Shown: one piece after another, positions 27,001-38,521 of the stretch | How the letters are laid out: each line of letters opens with the position of its first letter | Position numbering within the stretch: position 1 is the first letter of the stretch | Source: Alviniconcha marisindica | Taxonomy: Eukaryota > Mollusca > Gastropoda > Provannidae | Assembly: GCA_018857735.1 (NCBI GenBank) | Contig: JABMCL010001116.1 | Location: 2,459,501 to 2,523,500 of the forward strand | Direction of reading: 5' to 3' | Length of the DNA stretch: 64,000 bases | Notes under the pieces: generated by a model | What the model was told of the DNA's origin: nothing | The model's input: the letters and a program-made list of their open reading frames with translations, nothing else | Database searches by the model: none | Made by a program: the position numbers and the translations under genes

Positions 27001-29779
27001 CTTGTTTCTTGTCACTTTTCTTGTCAGGTGAGTACTGTTAGTTGTTTTCTTACACTGTGAGGAGTACAGTCACTTGTTTTCTTAGCTGAGTACAGTCACT
27101 TGTTTTCTTAGCTGAGTACTGTCACTTGTTTTCTTGTCTGGGGAGTACTATGAGTTTTTTCTTGTCTGGGGAGTACTGTCACTCATTTTCTTTTCTTGGG
27201 ATTACCTTTTGCTTGTTTTCTTGTCTGGTTAGTACTGTTGCTTGCTTTCTTATCAGGTGAGTACTGCCACTTGTTTGTAGACTTGTATCTCAGATCAGCC
27301 TCAGTTCCACTTGTAAAGTTTTACCAACAAACTCACAGAATTGCTGTATGTCTAGTCTCTAGCAACAACTAACAGTGTTATAGAGTACAACATTTTGCTT
27401 AGTGCCCCAGCCTTAATTTTACATGGGAAAAGTGTCTGTGTGGCTCATTTATTACATAGAAACATGCCTGAGAGTTTGCAAAATTTGGTTTTAAAAGTTT
27501 AACACTATTAACAGGAGCTGATGATGGTCTTTTGTCAGGGTTTCAACTGTACTAGTTACCAAGTTGCTTGCTCTGATTACAAGGGGGGGGAAAGCAGTTT
27601 TTATCCTGTCAGTAGTGAAATAACTATGCGGTTTTCTTATATCATGATTTCACTTGCTGTGTGTGAAAGAGTGTATTGACCACAAAGTGCTGTCTATGGT
27701 ATCTAGTTCCCTCAAAGATGCCCTGCTGTACCTCCAAGAGCTCCTTCCCTGCCATGTACCAGCAAGACCCCTTCGTTCTTGTTCACAATCACATTTGTAC
27801 ATTCCATGTGTGGATGAAAGGCATGAAAAAAAAGTTTGGCTTCCAAGCCACCTCTCCGCACGAAGGCTCTGGAAAGCTCTCCTACCCGCTGTGAGAGAAT
27901 CTGCTTTCTCAAATGTTTTCACACACACCTAAAAACTCATTTGTTCTTTGCCGAGTGCTGAATTGACTAACATTCAAATTTAATTTTATTTCCATTGGGA
28001 TTCCTTTTTGAGCACCGTTTCTTTGACATTACTGGGCTGAGAGCACGACTTGTAAAAGCATACTGAGCACTCTGCAAGTCTACAGTCATCATCACTCCAT
28101 GATGCACTTCAACAGCATGTACATGTAACCCTCACATTTGCAGACATCTGTATTTCAAAATGAGTATATTTTTGCACTCCCACTAATGTGTTTGTTGCAG
28201 GAATCACAAGACTGGTGGCTTGATACTGACTTTGGTGTTGCCCGACGCAGTGCCAGCATTGTCCAGGATGTTTTCCTGTCACTCTCTGCAGGTACTTGAA
28301 CAGTGTTGCAGGGTGTTAAAGGGCCTGACCACTTCCACATGTCTTGTGTCCAACAAGCAGAACTAGAATTGAGATGGAAATAAACACTTCAACTGTTCAG
28401 ACGACCGAGTAGCAGTGTTAAAATCCAGTTACTAACCCACTGACCTGGTCAGAGTAGAAGTTTCTTCACTGGTTTTTGCAGACCCACACAATCACATGGA
28501 ACTGCAGCTAGTATAGGTTTACTTTTAGGTTACCAGTGATTTGAGTTAAAGGCCTATTAGCTAAAGAGTTTCAATTTGTAGTGATACCACACACCAAGAA
28601 CTTTGTGAATCACAGTTTGCTTGGAATCAGGTGTCACAACTGTCCAGACATACACCAGGGCTGTCTGTGATTACGTGCATGCACTGATTCACACACACAC
28701 ATGTGAACATCAGCCTGTTGCCTACATATTGTCATGTGCAATTTATTTGACACAGTAATGTTCAGTCTGCTTTTTGGCTGTCCAAGAGAGTAGTCTGCTT
28801 CTGTACAAGAGGTCTGAAACAGTTTCGTCAGCCCTTTTGTTTTTCAGGGCTGTCTGCTCCTTTCGGTTGTATTTGGCACAATGCTTTTCTGTCTGCTACT
28901 GTAAGACTTGGCAGTTTTTTTATTTGAGCGCTTATTAACTCCTGTGTGTGTTGATTCAGTTTTTTAATGGGCCCTCATGCTGTGCTGTTAGGGCTACCTG
29001 CTTCTTCACACAGTGGCAGCGGTGGAGGCCAGCAGGGGTGTGTGTCTGGTGGCCCTCAACCCTACAGCAGCCACAGGCAAGGTGGTCAGGACATTCACAG
29101 CTGACAGTGGAAACCACATTGGCTGGTAAGTTGATACTGGTCACAGAGTGGTTTAGTGAAGTGAGAGGACACGGCATAAAACTGTCAACCTGATAATCTC
29201 CACCCCACCCCCACTGCAAAGGAGAGAAAAAAAACAATCAGGTATACTTTTCTTATATTTTTATATTGAACTTGTCATTCCTTGCAACACAAAGCATTTC
29301 CCTACAACACTGCACATCGTTAATGGTACACATTTACCTCACCTCTCTGTGCTCCACCACCCTCTTTTCCTCCCACCATAGGCATTCGTTTTTCTCTGGT
29401 TGAAAATGATGTGGCTGCTTTTTTAACTGATAATGGCACACTTTTTCTAATACACATACTTTTCCCTTTACAAACCCTTGTTCTTCATGTTTCCCTATAG
29501 CCCCAACCCTTCCTCCAACCCCGATGCACCTACAGGGTGATTGCACGATGCATATCTCTTTGCAGGAACTTGGTGGTAGTCCAGGAGGAGGTTGTGCTGT
29601 CAGTGAGTGAAGGAGGACTATTGCACATGTGGGATGCCTGCTCTGCCAAACACCTTCTCTCCTTTGACAGCAAGCCTGGCAAGATTCAGACTGCAAAGCT
29701 GTTTCGCACCACTAACTCATGTTGGTTGCTGACTGGGCAGAAGAATGGATGTCTTCACATATATTCCGTAGACTATTAA
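19456..29779 (+). CDS. PALB2: PALB2: partner and localizer of BRCA2
   Basis: Exons: 19456-19470 (tentative), 20896-20955, 22012-24429, 24898-25059, 25825-26003, 26569-26787, 28201-28291, 28992-29125 and 29566-29779. Phases agree throughout, giving about 1163 aa (human 1186). Residues 1-45 form a basic amphipathic coiled coil (LMERLEWMKKELAKKQRKFE then KAKRAARVKAH), the BRCA1-binding and oligomerisation region. The 20-residue second exon matches the human exon in size and phase. The 806-codon exon is Ser/Thr-rich and probably disordered, with FxxFxLxED motifs at 23062 and 23368 and a basic stretch near 23880-23960. The last six exons form the C-terminal WD40 propeller that binds BRCA2, ending LTGQKNGCLHIYSVDY. 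It acts in the nucleus to bring BRCA2/RAD51 to double-strand breaks. Divergent from RAB40. Introns after exons 4 and 6 contain arrays resembling their own donor junctions. Only the start is uncertain. Confidence 0.92.
20290..20400 (+). mobile_element. LINE reverse-transcriptase fragment
   Basis: The plus frame reads KIQNFAARLVLLATSTQH, the conserved text found towards the C-terminal part of L2/CR1-type non-LTR reverse transcriptases (LQxxQNxAARLV). It is about 110 bases, truncated on both sides, in PALB2 intron 1, and is followed by a (TA)n run at 20440-20500. Confidence 0.55.
20440..20500. repeat. (TA)n microsatellite
   Basis: About 30 AT dinucleotides. A second run lies at 20986-21026, 30 bases after the PALB2 exon 2 donor. 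Confidence 0.95.
25114..25266 (+). repeat. two decayed copies of the PALB2 exon 4 3' end
   Basis: The 3' end of PALB2 exon 4 plus donor (24992-25070: CTCACACTCTGGACG... GGAATGGTCAGCAGAGTTCCACTGG ... GTGAGAAG, given in pieces) recurs immediately downstream. 25194-25266 carries CTCACACAGTGAATGCTGGA, GAATGGTGTGCAGAGTTCC and ACTGCTATATATCTGTTACAG. 25114-25185 carries ACACTGGAGGTGATAACCAA, GAATGATGTGCAGAGTACC and ACTGCCTGTGATGAGAAG. Period is roughly 80-120 bases. The copies are frame-disrupted and no longer coding. Confidence 0.7.
26788..27285 (+). repeat. minisatellite repeating the PALB2 exon 6 splice donor
   Basis: It starts at the exon 6 donor (TTTG|GTGAGT at 26784-26793). Units of about 30-60 bases repeat TTTGTCTGGTGAGTACCAGT and CTTGTTTTCTTGTCTGG. 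Besides the true donor there are seven further GGTGAGT sequences preceded by CT, TT or CA, plus variants with GCGAGT, GGGAGT or CTGAGT. Each GGTGAGT copy is a near-consensus 5' splice site. Confidence 0.85.
27690..27960 (+). mobile_element. LINE reverse-transcriptase C-terminal fragment
   Basis: Translation shows LLYLQELLPCHVPARPLRS, then SARRLWKALLPAVRES and a Phe-Lys-x-x-Leu-type ending. This corresponds to the conserved C-terminal tail of L2/CR1-like non-LTR elements (YLSELL...PSRxLRSS...APxLWNxLPxxVR...FKxxLKTxLF). It is 5'-truncated, interrupted by a stop near 27930, and lies in PALB2 intron 6. Confidence 0.7.
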
Positions 29780-30393
29780 TGAAAATGTGATGTTTTTAGA
29801 ACTGTCCACCATTTTGTTGCTCAGGGCGCTGATGAGCGCATGATAAATGTACATTATTATTATTCTGAACGTGAAGCTTGTGTTTATTCCCAAAGGTGCC
29901 TGAAGCCTTGTTTGCACAGCTTTAAAGACAGTGATGACAAGCCAGCAGTCCTGTGCTGAATGTTCAACTTGTTTGCAGGAATTGGCTCTCTCCCCCAAAA
30001 TGTCCAATGGAGAACAACCCCCCCAAAACAACCCTTCAAACTGCACCATTTATTTTGACTTTACAAACTGTTTTGTCAGAGATGATTAGTGGGATTCTGG
30101 CTGTGCAAAACGGCATCGACTGTTCTAGCTTCTGCCAGTTTGATGGGGAGTGTGCGAGGACTGTTGCTTCAGACCATGTTTGGATATATATGGCTAGTTC
30201 TTTTAATGCAGTTTTCTCTGTGGTGATACTACTTACTAGCAGGGTGTACCGTGTTGTGCATGTAGTATCTATTATATAGAGTTTAGTTAGTTTTTGTTTC
30301 TAGCTGCTCTGTTCTGGTTCTTGAAGTTTCCTAAAACTCATGCCATAGTTCAGCCGTTTGTGAATGTGTAGAACAGAATCAGTGTACTTTCTA

Positions 30394-30399
30394 AATAAA
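30394..30399 (+). terminator. candidate PALB2 polyadenylation signal
   Basis: AATAAA about 615 bases after the PALB2 stop codon. Further AATAAA variants occur at about 30802-30815 and 31073. No gene is visible between 30400 and 32150; the stretch holds only AT-rich unique-looking sequence and a 17-base G run at 31544-31560. Confidence 0.45.
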
Positions 30400-32194
30400 A
30401 GCAACAGTAGGACCCATTGCGTTGGGCACTTTCGTTTTTCTTGACACCTTTCTCAATGGACTTTGAACAGTGTGGGGTGTTACAAGGACATTGTACTTAC
30501 GAATAATTAGTATAATGTGCTGTGTTTGGGGTTGCACCTTAGCATTCCACAAGTCAAACAAATGTCAGGCTACAAGCAGTCAAGTCCAAGACAAATCAAC
30601 AGGTCTGGACATGTTTTGTTTCACAGTTGGATTGTTGCTGAGCCTCTTCTGTTTGCTGTTGAATGCTAAACTTAGCAGTGTTTTGAAATGTTGTTAGCAG
30701 ATATGCATTTATTAGATTTTGCAAGGAATGTCATTAGTTGTACATATCAATTTCACAAGTTCTGTGATATCTGCAGATCATTTGTTCATCTTATTCCATT
30801 AAAAATAAATCAAAATAAATTTGTGGTTATTTTCTTCTTGCTGATAGAATTTCTGTTTCTGTATACATACAACACTGATTACCTAATATGTGCTGTGTTT
30901 CGAGCTTGATGATCACCAAAGCTTAAAAGACCTCGACTACAATACACTCTCAACAAACGGAAAAAAAACACCAAAACAAACAAACAATGCATGGTTCAGA
31001 CTGGCCTTGAGAGTGCTTGAATTCTGAAATCACCTTGCAAGTGACAGATATTTCTAGTTTGTTACTTTGTGAAAATAAAATTCTTCTGTCTTACAGTACG
31101 CAGTCCTTAAAAATGGAGATCCTGATGCTCTAATACAGTAACAGAGTGTCTTAGCATTAGCCATGCCTCTCTCTCTCATCCTGCTGTTTGATACAGGTCT
31201 TTGAAAGGAAAACAGATCTTGCTAGTTGTACTTCAGTCCAGTAATTCATGTGTCACCAGGAGAGAGAATGCTCCACCCACTGACATACAGACCAACAGAA
31301 GTGTCACAGTGCTCACATATTTGAAAGACAAACTGCAACTATCTGGCCCTTTTGGTAAGCAGCAGTTCACTAAAAGGAAATGATTTGAACTGTTGGGTCA
31401 AGTTGGCACTTCAAAGAGGGTGGTGTTTTGCCTGCACATGCTTATCAGCTTATTTTGGCAACAAGTTAGTTATTATACAGTGTTTTACTCTTGTAAAAGT
31501 GTGTATTTTTCCTTGATTTTTGGTACCTTTAATTGGGGTGGGTGGGGGGGGGGGGGGGGGATAAAAGCTCAAGTCCTTGAATTTGCATGGTCTGCCAAAA
31601 CGTGCGTGACCCATGTTTCTCTACAGCCTGGCAGGCAGACGTACACTCATAATCCCACACTCCACTTTCATATGACTCCAAAACAACAGCAACAAATCAC
31701 CACCACTCACACGACAACATGATGTTTACTGAAGGGTCAATGTTCTTAAAGACAGCACAAGACGTGATTCATCAGCTGGAACAACAATTGGAGACCTCTT
31801 CATGTTCATCTACAACCACAAATAATCTGCATACCTGGCATCACAAAAACAAAAAAATTCACAGGTAGTCGTCTACAATATCAAAATATCACAAGCACAC
31901 TTCACAATCAGTTTGTTGGGGAAACAGGGTGTGTGTATATTTTACAAGTGCAAAATTCATGTACAGGTCAGGTTTACAAGAGACACACACTTCATATGAA
32001 TGGATCAACAAGGTACAGAAATCTTCATGTCACTGGAGTGGTTATATGGCAGAAGCCAACCTTTCAAGACCACCCTACAACCCAAGCAAGGTGTCTCAAA
32101 GAGGGATGTTCTGGGGTTCATTCACATCGAACTGAAAAGAGCTGGTCCTTCATCAAGATGATCTTTTACTGGGAGTCTTTCATCAGATAGCATT

Positions 32195-32850
32195 TCATAT
32201 GGGGGTCTTCCATCAGATAATATTGGGGGGGGGGGGGGGGTCTTCCATCAGGTAGTATTTCATATGGGGGTGTTCCATCAGGTAGTATTTCATTGAGGGT
32301 CTTCCATCAGGTAGTATTTCATTGGGGGGTCTTCCATCAGGTAGTGTTTCATGGGGGGGGGGGGGGGGGTATTCCATCAGGTAGTATTTCGGAGGGGGGG
32401 GGGGGGTGTCTTCCAACAGGTATTTTATTTGGGGTCTTCCATCAGGTAGTATTCCACAGGGATGTCTTCCATCAGGTAGTATTTCACCGGAGGGTCTTCC
32501 ATCAGGTAGTATTTCATATGGGGGTATTTCATCAAGCAGTATTTTATTGGGGGACCTTTCATCAGGATCTTTCTTGATGTGGTCTTTCTGGTATGGTCTT
32601 ATCAGCAGGCAGCAATTTAAAGGAAGTCTTTTCATAAGGTAATATTTTATTGGGGGGGGGGGGGGGGTCCCTCCATCTAGGTACCCTTTCACTGGGTCCA
32701 CCCCCCACCCCCTGCCAATCACTGTGGTCTTTCACTGGGGGGTCCTTCATCATGCATTCCAATGAGGGGGGGGTGGGGGGGGGGGGGGGGGTGTCTTCCA
32801 TTGGGGGAAGCCTTTATCACTGGTCTTCCATCAGCACCAGGCAGTATTGT
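32195..32850. repeat. minisatellite with interspersed long G runs
   Basis: About 18 units of 27-40 bases with the core TCTTCCATCAGGTAGTATTT, separated by GGGG to G18 runs (32224-32240, 32348-32369, 32393-32406, 32651-32667, 32766-32791). The G runs vary in length while the core is constant. Plus-strand four-tract G clusters could form quadruplexes. ORFs through it are periodic artefacts. Confidence 0.9.
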
Positions 32851-32999
32851 TTTTTTTGGGGGGTTGATCAGGGTGGTTTTTCAGTTTCATCAGGGTTGTC
32901 TTTTACTGTGGATTCCACTGTACTTTTGAACATGTCTAGCACCAGTGACACTTGTAATGTAATGTAGTAATGAGTTCATGGGCTTTTGAGTCATTGGTG

Positions 33000-34330
33000 A
33001 AGTGGCCAATGAGAAGGGACTGATGGATACAGCTGCCTAATGAAAAAAAACAGCAACAAATATCACTTAGAAGAGTGATAAGCGATCAAGTAGTGATGAG
33101 AGTTGGGGAAGATGTGGTTTGAGAAAAGTTTCTGGAGGACAAGAAACTTGACCTTGCAAAATGCTTGGAGTTTGGCAGAGCACACAATACTTCAAGACAG
33201 CAGTATCGTTCAATGTCAAAATCTGATAACATAGGTGCACGGGGCAAAAACACTATAGGGTATGTAATGTCCTCTTTTCCAGATATGATTTTCTCCGCTT
33301 CAACTTCAAGCTGATACTCTGAAAGCAAAATGCAAACACATCTACAAAATACACCTTCAAGTGTGTGTTCATATGAGTGTAGATAGTACAAGACATAAAT
33401 AATTAGGTGTATGTGTGTGTGTGTGTGAACATAAATCTGTCAACCCTGTCCCTACATGCTTTGCTCAACAGTGGGTAGAAACTGTTACCAAGCTTTATTT
33501 TCATGAGAATGCGGAGCTTTGCATATGTAGGCAAAAACAAATGTATAAATGAAAAACAGAACATGTCTTTGGGGAAATAATCTCCAATTGTGAATAATAT
33601 AGCCATATCTCTCTTTTTTCTTTTTTGGCAAGATTTTTTTAAATTATATGCAAAATGTGTCTGGTGAAAAAAGCTCTGCTTGTGAGAAATGTATAGCCCA
33701 ATTAATTTCTTTTCCGCAAAAAAGAAAAGAAGAAGAATCTAAAACATGATTTCGAGTTAACTGAATAATCCTGAAAATTCAAAGTCAGGAACATTTTTTC
33801 TCTCTTCTAAATCAACACAGGGAATGGAAAAAAAGTCCCAAGCACTTTACACTTGGGTTTTAAAGCAGGGTTAAAACAAACTGGACATTTAAATCTCCTT
33901 AAAGAAAAACAAAAGAAATGAACAGTTTGCCAACTTTAGCCACAAGCTTAAACCCCTTGCGTGCCCAGTTACATTGTCAGCAAGAACATGCACACTGTAC
34001 ACTTTGGTCACAATGGCAATGGACTGCAACAAACAGGGTGAGTGGCAAAGACACACATTGGGGACTAAGTCTGGTTTTAAAAGTTCAGTGATCAAAAACT
34101 GACATGCACAAAAAAAACATTTGTTGAAGGATTTAACATCCACCTATACCACCTCCCCTGCCCTGGGGGATCAGTGAACTTTTAAAACCAGATTTAGTAC
34201 CCAGTACATAGATTGAGCGCAACATAAAAACGACCATCCAGTATAGTGACAGAGTGCATGATAAAAATCATCAATTTAGCTGTACACCGGGTTCTGAGTC
34301 TGGTTTTAAAAGTTCAGTGATTGAGAAAAT
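33000..34330. other. intergenic stretch without recognisable gene
   Basis: AT-rich sequence. A short phrase TCTGGTTTTAAAAGTTCAGTGATC recurs at 34069-34092, inverted at 34173-34192, and again at 34299-34322, so part of it is a small local repeat. No splice-supported coding region is seen. Confidence 0.5.
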
Positions 34331-34349
34331 ATGACAAACATTTGTTTGA

Positions 34350-34615
34350 GGATTGACACCCACCCACGCCAACCCCCACATATGGCCTTGACCCATAACA
34401 GCTCCCCCCACCATCATGTATGACCTTGACCCATACCAACTTCCCCCACCCTCATACATGTATGGCCTTGACCCATACAACTCCACCCAACCCCAAGTAT
34501 GGCCTTGATCCATACCAACTCCCCCACCCCATGTATGGCCTTGACCCATGCCAACTCCAACCCCATGGCCTTAACCCATGCCAACTCCCCCCAACCCCAA
34601 GTACGGCCTTATAAC
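34350..34615. repeat. ~36-bp minisatellite
   Basis: About eight units of the form TATGGCCTTGACCCATACCA followed by ACTCCCCCACCCC, diverging towards 34600. Confidence 0.85.
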
Positions 34616-34784
34616 CCAAACTCTTCAACTGCCATACCAGGCCCAGGGTGCAAAGGCACAGGAATATAATGGACAATATTTCTTTTCTTAAACCCCTTAA
34701 CGGGTGTGTGTGTGTGTGTGTGTGTGTAAGTTATGTAAATTACTAGTTTAATATGTAACATTTGTAATTTCAATAACTGTTCTT

Positions 34785-34892
34785 TGAGTATGAGTTCTAA
34801 AATTCATTATTGTGTACTGTGATGTGGTTAATGTTCAGCCACGTTTTAATTTCTCGAATGAGATAATAAAGTAATCTTGAATCTAGAATCTT
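34785..34892 (+). mobile_element. LINE 3' tail
   Basis: The segment ends GAGATAATAAAGTAATCTTGAATC followed by a partial repeat GAATC, the style of terminus found at the 3' ends of L2/CR1/RTE-type LINEs in molluscs. Only the untranslated tail is present. Confidence 0.45.
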
Positions 34893-35149
34893 CTTTTCCT
34901 TTTTAGAAATTCTCTACCTCACTGTCAAGTGTCATGATGACACTGAAAGGTATCAACCTAAACTGAACAAAACACACTGTTAACAATTAGTGCTGAGGTT
35001 GAACCTGGGTACCAAGTTCCGACCTACCCTACGTAAATGTTTGTCCATCACACAACTGTCTTCTGAACCAGTGAATCATTTGCAGAATTAACCAGACACC
35101 ATTTTGCACACCATTCTAGTTCACAAGCCCCCATAATGTGTGTTTTATT

Positions 35150-35322
35150 GCATCTGTTGATCTGTACAGCGCTAAGAGCTCATATAATTGTTCAGAATCT
35201 CATGCGACATGTGCACAGTGAGTCTGCTCAAGAGCAGAGAATAGTGCTATATAAAAGCTATGAATAATAATAATAATTGTGGAGGCGCTATATAAAATAA
35301 ATTATTATTATTATAACAAGTG
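35150..35322 (+). mobile_element. LINE-like 3' tail with GCGCTATATAAA motif
   Basis: Contains two related endings, TAGTGCTATATAAAAGCTAT and GGCGCTATATAAAATAAATT, each running into (TAA/ATT)n. GCGCTATATAAA plus a trinucleotide tail is typical of invertebrate LINE/SINE 3' ends. A similar GTAAAGCGCCTACC block occurs at 62125. Confidence 0.45.
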
Positions 35323-35502
35323 TGAAGTTAGCTTGCAAAAGATTAGCAGCTCAGAATATTATGATCCAGACAAAACCTGGAGCCATGGACACAGACATGT
35401 ACCCTCCCTGCCACTCCTCCCAACCAAACTAAGTTTTGCGGGGGGGCAGGGGGCAATGCAATAATGGAATCCCCCCCCCCCCCCCCTCCAATCTCTTAGG
35501 TA

Positions 35503-35790
35503 GTAGTAGTAATTGGATTTTATTATCCTGTCAACCACACAGGGTCATCTCAGGACAGTCAAACTCAGGTCATAAGCAAATACACATTTCTAAACTCTCC
35601 TCACATGTATATATATCAACCCTCTGTCAAGTCAATATACAAAACCAATCACTTCGCAAACATAAAACATACATACACAAACATCAGACACAAATGTTTG
35701 AAGAATTAGTCCCTTCAATATTACCCCTGTTAAAAGAGCACATAAGGCTAGGACATGCTGGACTTCCCAGAATCAATACTAAGGAAAGTG
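35503..35790 (+). repeat. dispersed ~600-bp repeat, copy A (partial)
   Basis: Starts TAGTAATTGGATTTTATTAT CCTGTCAACC and contains CACACAGGGTCATCTCAGGA, then GAATTAGTCCCTTCAATATT and GAGCACATAAGGCTAGGACA. It stops after the first half relative to copies B and D. Confidence 0.8.
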
Positions 35791-36019
35791 GAAAAATGAA
35801 TTGTTTACTTCAGATAATAAGTCCTGCTGACCATCACTTGAAAACATGAAACAAATTTTAAAAAACATGGAATGACTTTCAGAATTATACTTCACTATTT
35901 GCTGTAATTTAACCTGAACATTCGGATATGTGCCAAAATCAATTTCAAATGCATGATACATGCAATAGGAGGAAAAATACATTGTGGGTATATTACAACT
36001 GCCAACTTTCCCAAGTTCA

Positions 36020-36690
36020 TTAGTAATGGTGTTTTAATGGCCTGTCAATTGCACAGGGTCATCTCATGACAATCAAACTCTGTCATAAGCAAATTCACAT
36101 TTCAAAACTCTTCTCATGTATAAACCCTTTCTGAAGCCAGTCCACAAAACCAATCCCTATACAGACATAAAACAAAACATATATATATATATATATACAA
36201 ACATCAACAACAAAAATTTAAGAGTTAGTCCTGTCAATATTACTCTTGTTGAAAGAGCACATAAGGCTAGGACGTGCTGGTATCATTAACCATTCTGTCT
36301 AATTTATCAATCCCAGATTAAAGAAAAATATCAAAAAAAGGAATGGACAGAAACTTCTTTAAAAAAAAATGAAGTTTACAAATACGTAATGGCAAATGCA
36401 AGTGCCATATGGCAGCATGCTGCACATACCAAATATCATCTCGTAGGTCAAAACAGCCATACAAAAAAAGCCTAACTCTTAAGAAAAACATTTCAGAATT
36501 GTCTGGAAAAAAAGTCAGGAGAATGGACTATTAGCCAAAAAAATTACAAGGCAGAGAAAGAGGGCTAGGCAGGAGAACAAGAGAGACAGGAAAGATGAAT
36601 CTAATGAGAGCCTTGAGATTCCAGACAGGGGGAAGGCATCAGATGTTCCCAGCTTCGGGGCCACATTCCATAGAGGACAATGGCAAATAA
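36020..36690 (+). repeat. dispersed ~600-bp repeat, copy B (full length)
   Basis: Same order of blocks as copies C and D: GCACAGGGTCATCTCATGAC, GAGTTAGTCCTGTCAATATT, CACATAAGGCTAGGACGTGC, CCATATGGCAGCATGCTGCA, CTGGAAAAAAAGTCAGGAGA and GACAGGGGGAAGGCATCAGA. It contains a small internal (TA)n run at 36180-36196. Confidence 0.85.
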
Positions 36691-36708
36691 AAAACAAAAC
36701 AGAAAACA

Positions 36709-37112
36709 ATGCAACAAAGGGTACTGTTTGGCAACCACTCAATCAACAACAGAAAACAACAAAAAGTTACTATTCAGCAACCACTCAATCAACAACAGAA
36801 AACAAAAACAAAATTAGTTTGGCAACCACTCAATCAACAACAGAAAACAAAAAAGTTACTGTTTGGCAACCACTCACTCAACAACAGAAAACAAAAAAAG
36901 TTACTGTTTGGCAACCACTCAATCAACAACAGAAAACAAAACAAAAAAGGTTACTGTATTAGAAACCACGCAATCAACAAGACAAAACCAAAGAAGGTTA
37001 CTGTTTGGCAACCACTTAATCACCAAGAGAAAAACAAAACAAAAAATTACTGTTTGGCAACCACTTAATCAACAACAGAAAACAAAAACAAAAAAAGGTT
37101 ACTGTCGCAGGT
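36709..37112 (+). repeat. ~45-55-bp minisatellite, 8-9 copies
   Basis: Units of TTACTGTTTGGCAACCACTC then AATCAACAACAGAAAACAAA with variable A-rich spacers. It starts directly after repeat copy B and could have grown from its edge. Confidence 0.85.
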
Positions 37113-37440
37113 GTCAATCTCTATATTTACCACAGACATTTCCCACAACTGACAATATTTTATTCTCCAAATCTTACAGTTGTCTACCTCTTCACCAATG
37201 TGGGACAAGTCCACGAGGTGTTGCCATATTCCCACCCACCTCCATTTCCCTGCCGTATGCTTCCTCACCTTGCCACATTTATTTCACTCTCTTCTTCACA
37301 CATCTTGGTAAACAAGACTCCCCCTGAGTGAAGCATTAGCAGCCCAGTAGGTGACAGCCTCATCAAAAGAACTGCATGACTGGCTATGGTCTAGGATACG
37401 TTTTCCACTGGAAAACAGGCATACAAGTTGACTTGCGGAG

Positions 37441-37645
37441 ATTGGGGAGCAAGGCCAGGCTCAGTGGTAGAACAACAGACTCACGATCAAAAGGTCTCAG
37501 GTTCGAGTCCCAGCAGGAGCGGCAGGAGAATTTGCTTCTCCGGGCAACAGAATCCACACCAGCTGAAACAGCTGACAGGAGTTTGGGCTCAGCTGGCTAA
37601 CACATTCGGCCCAGTCCAGTGGCCAGGGTTCGACTCCGGGGAATG
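37441..37645 (+). repeat. composite tRNA-derived SINE
   Basis: The first tRNA-like unit has an A-box-like AGGCTCAGTGGTAGAAC at 37456 and a perfect B box GGTTCGAGTCC at 37500-37510. A second unit (GGGCTCAGCTGGCTAACACA ... GGTTCGACTCC at 37627-37637) follows 127 bases on. Neither folds as an intact tRNA, so a dimeric tRNA-SINE is more likely than a tRNA gene. Confidence 0.6.
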
Positions 37646-38298
37646 AGAGGGAAAAGGAAATATTTTTACTTCTTCTAGCATTTGTGAAGACTCATCAGTG
37701 CCAAGCTCATCTTTGTATGGACAGCACAATTAAGATACTTGCACACATTAAGAATCCCACCTGCACCTTCTGATAAAAGTAAGCCTATGGGTCTGCGGCA
37801 TGGAAACATGCAGGTATAATCTAACATTTAATGACGACTGCAGCTACTCCTAATGGGGGGGAAGAAGAAAAAAAGCTTAACAATGGGTACAACCAGGCCA
37901 AAACAGAAACTATTTCAGTGGTTAGACCCCCCCCCCCCCCATTTAGAAAAATCCTGAGCACTCTGAGGCAAATTCAGCAAATGTTCCATTTTTACAGTCA
38001 AACAGTAAATGTACTACGCAGGAACAATCTATGTAAATGCAAAATACAAGCCTGCACCTACTGAACTCTGCATATATCTATGAATAATTAAACCCCCTCA
38101 AAAACAACAATGGAAAGTCATAAGATGTAGTATGTACACATCCCACTTCATGATGTCAATTCCAAATATGGTTCCAAGGTCTTGAATGAGGCTGTTGCAA
38201 ACTGGAAACCCATAAACTACAGGATTGTTTTTAAAAGGGTAACCGGTAGAGCAAGAGATCCCAACTAAACACACACCAACACGGAGAAACCCATAAAC

Positions 38299-38473
38299 TC
38301 AGTCATCCACACCAATGTTGCGGAACAGGTAGGACATTGATTCACCGTGGTGAATTCTGCGGATGGCCTCTGCCAGCAGGGAACTGATGTCAACTGTCTT
38401 GATTTTATGACACTGCATCTTCTTCACTTCATGCGGCACAGTGTTTGTCACCACCACCTGCACACACACACAC

Positions 38474-38521
<48 letters not shown>

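Noticed and set aside
32213..32722. 169-codon minus-strand proline-rich ORF
   Set aside because: It arises from the G-run minisatellite; composition is dictated by the repeat.
36709..37327. 119- and 154-codon plus-strand ORFs
   Set aside because: Periodic readings of an A-rich minisatellite.
37441..37645. tRNA gene
   Set aside because: A and B boxes are present but no complete cloverleaf can be formed; two tRNA-like units in tandem fit a SINE.
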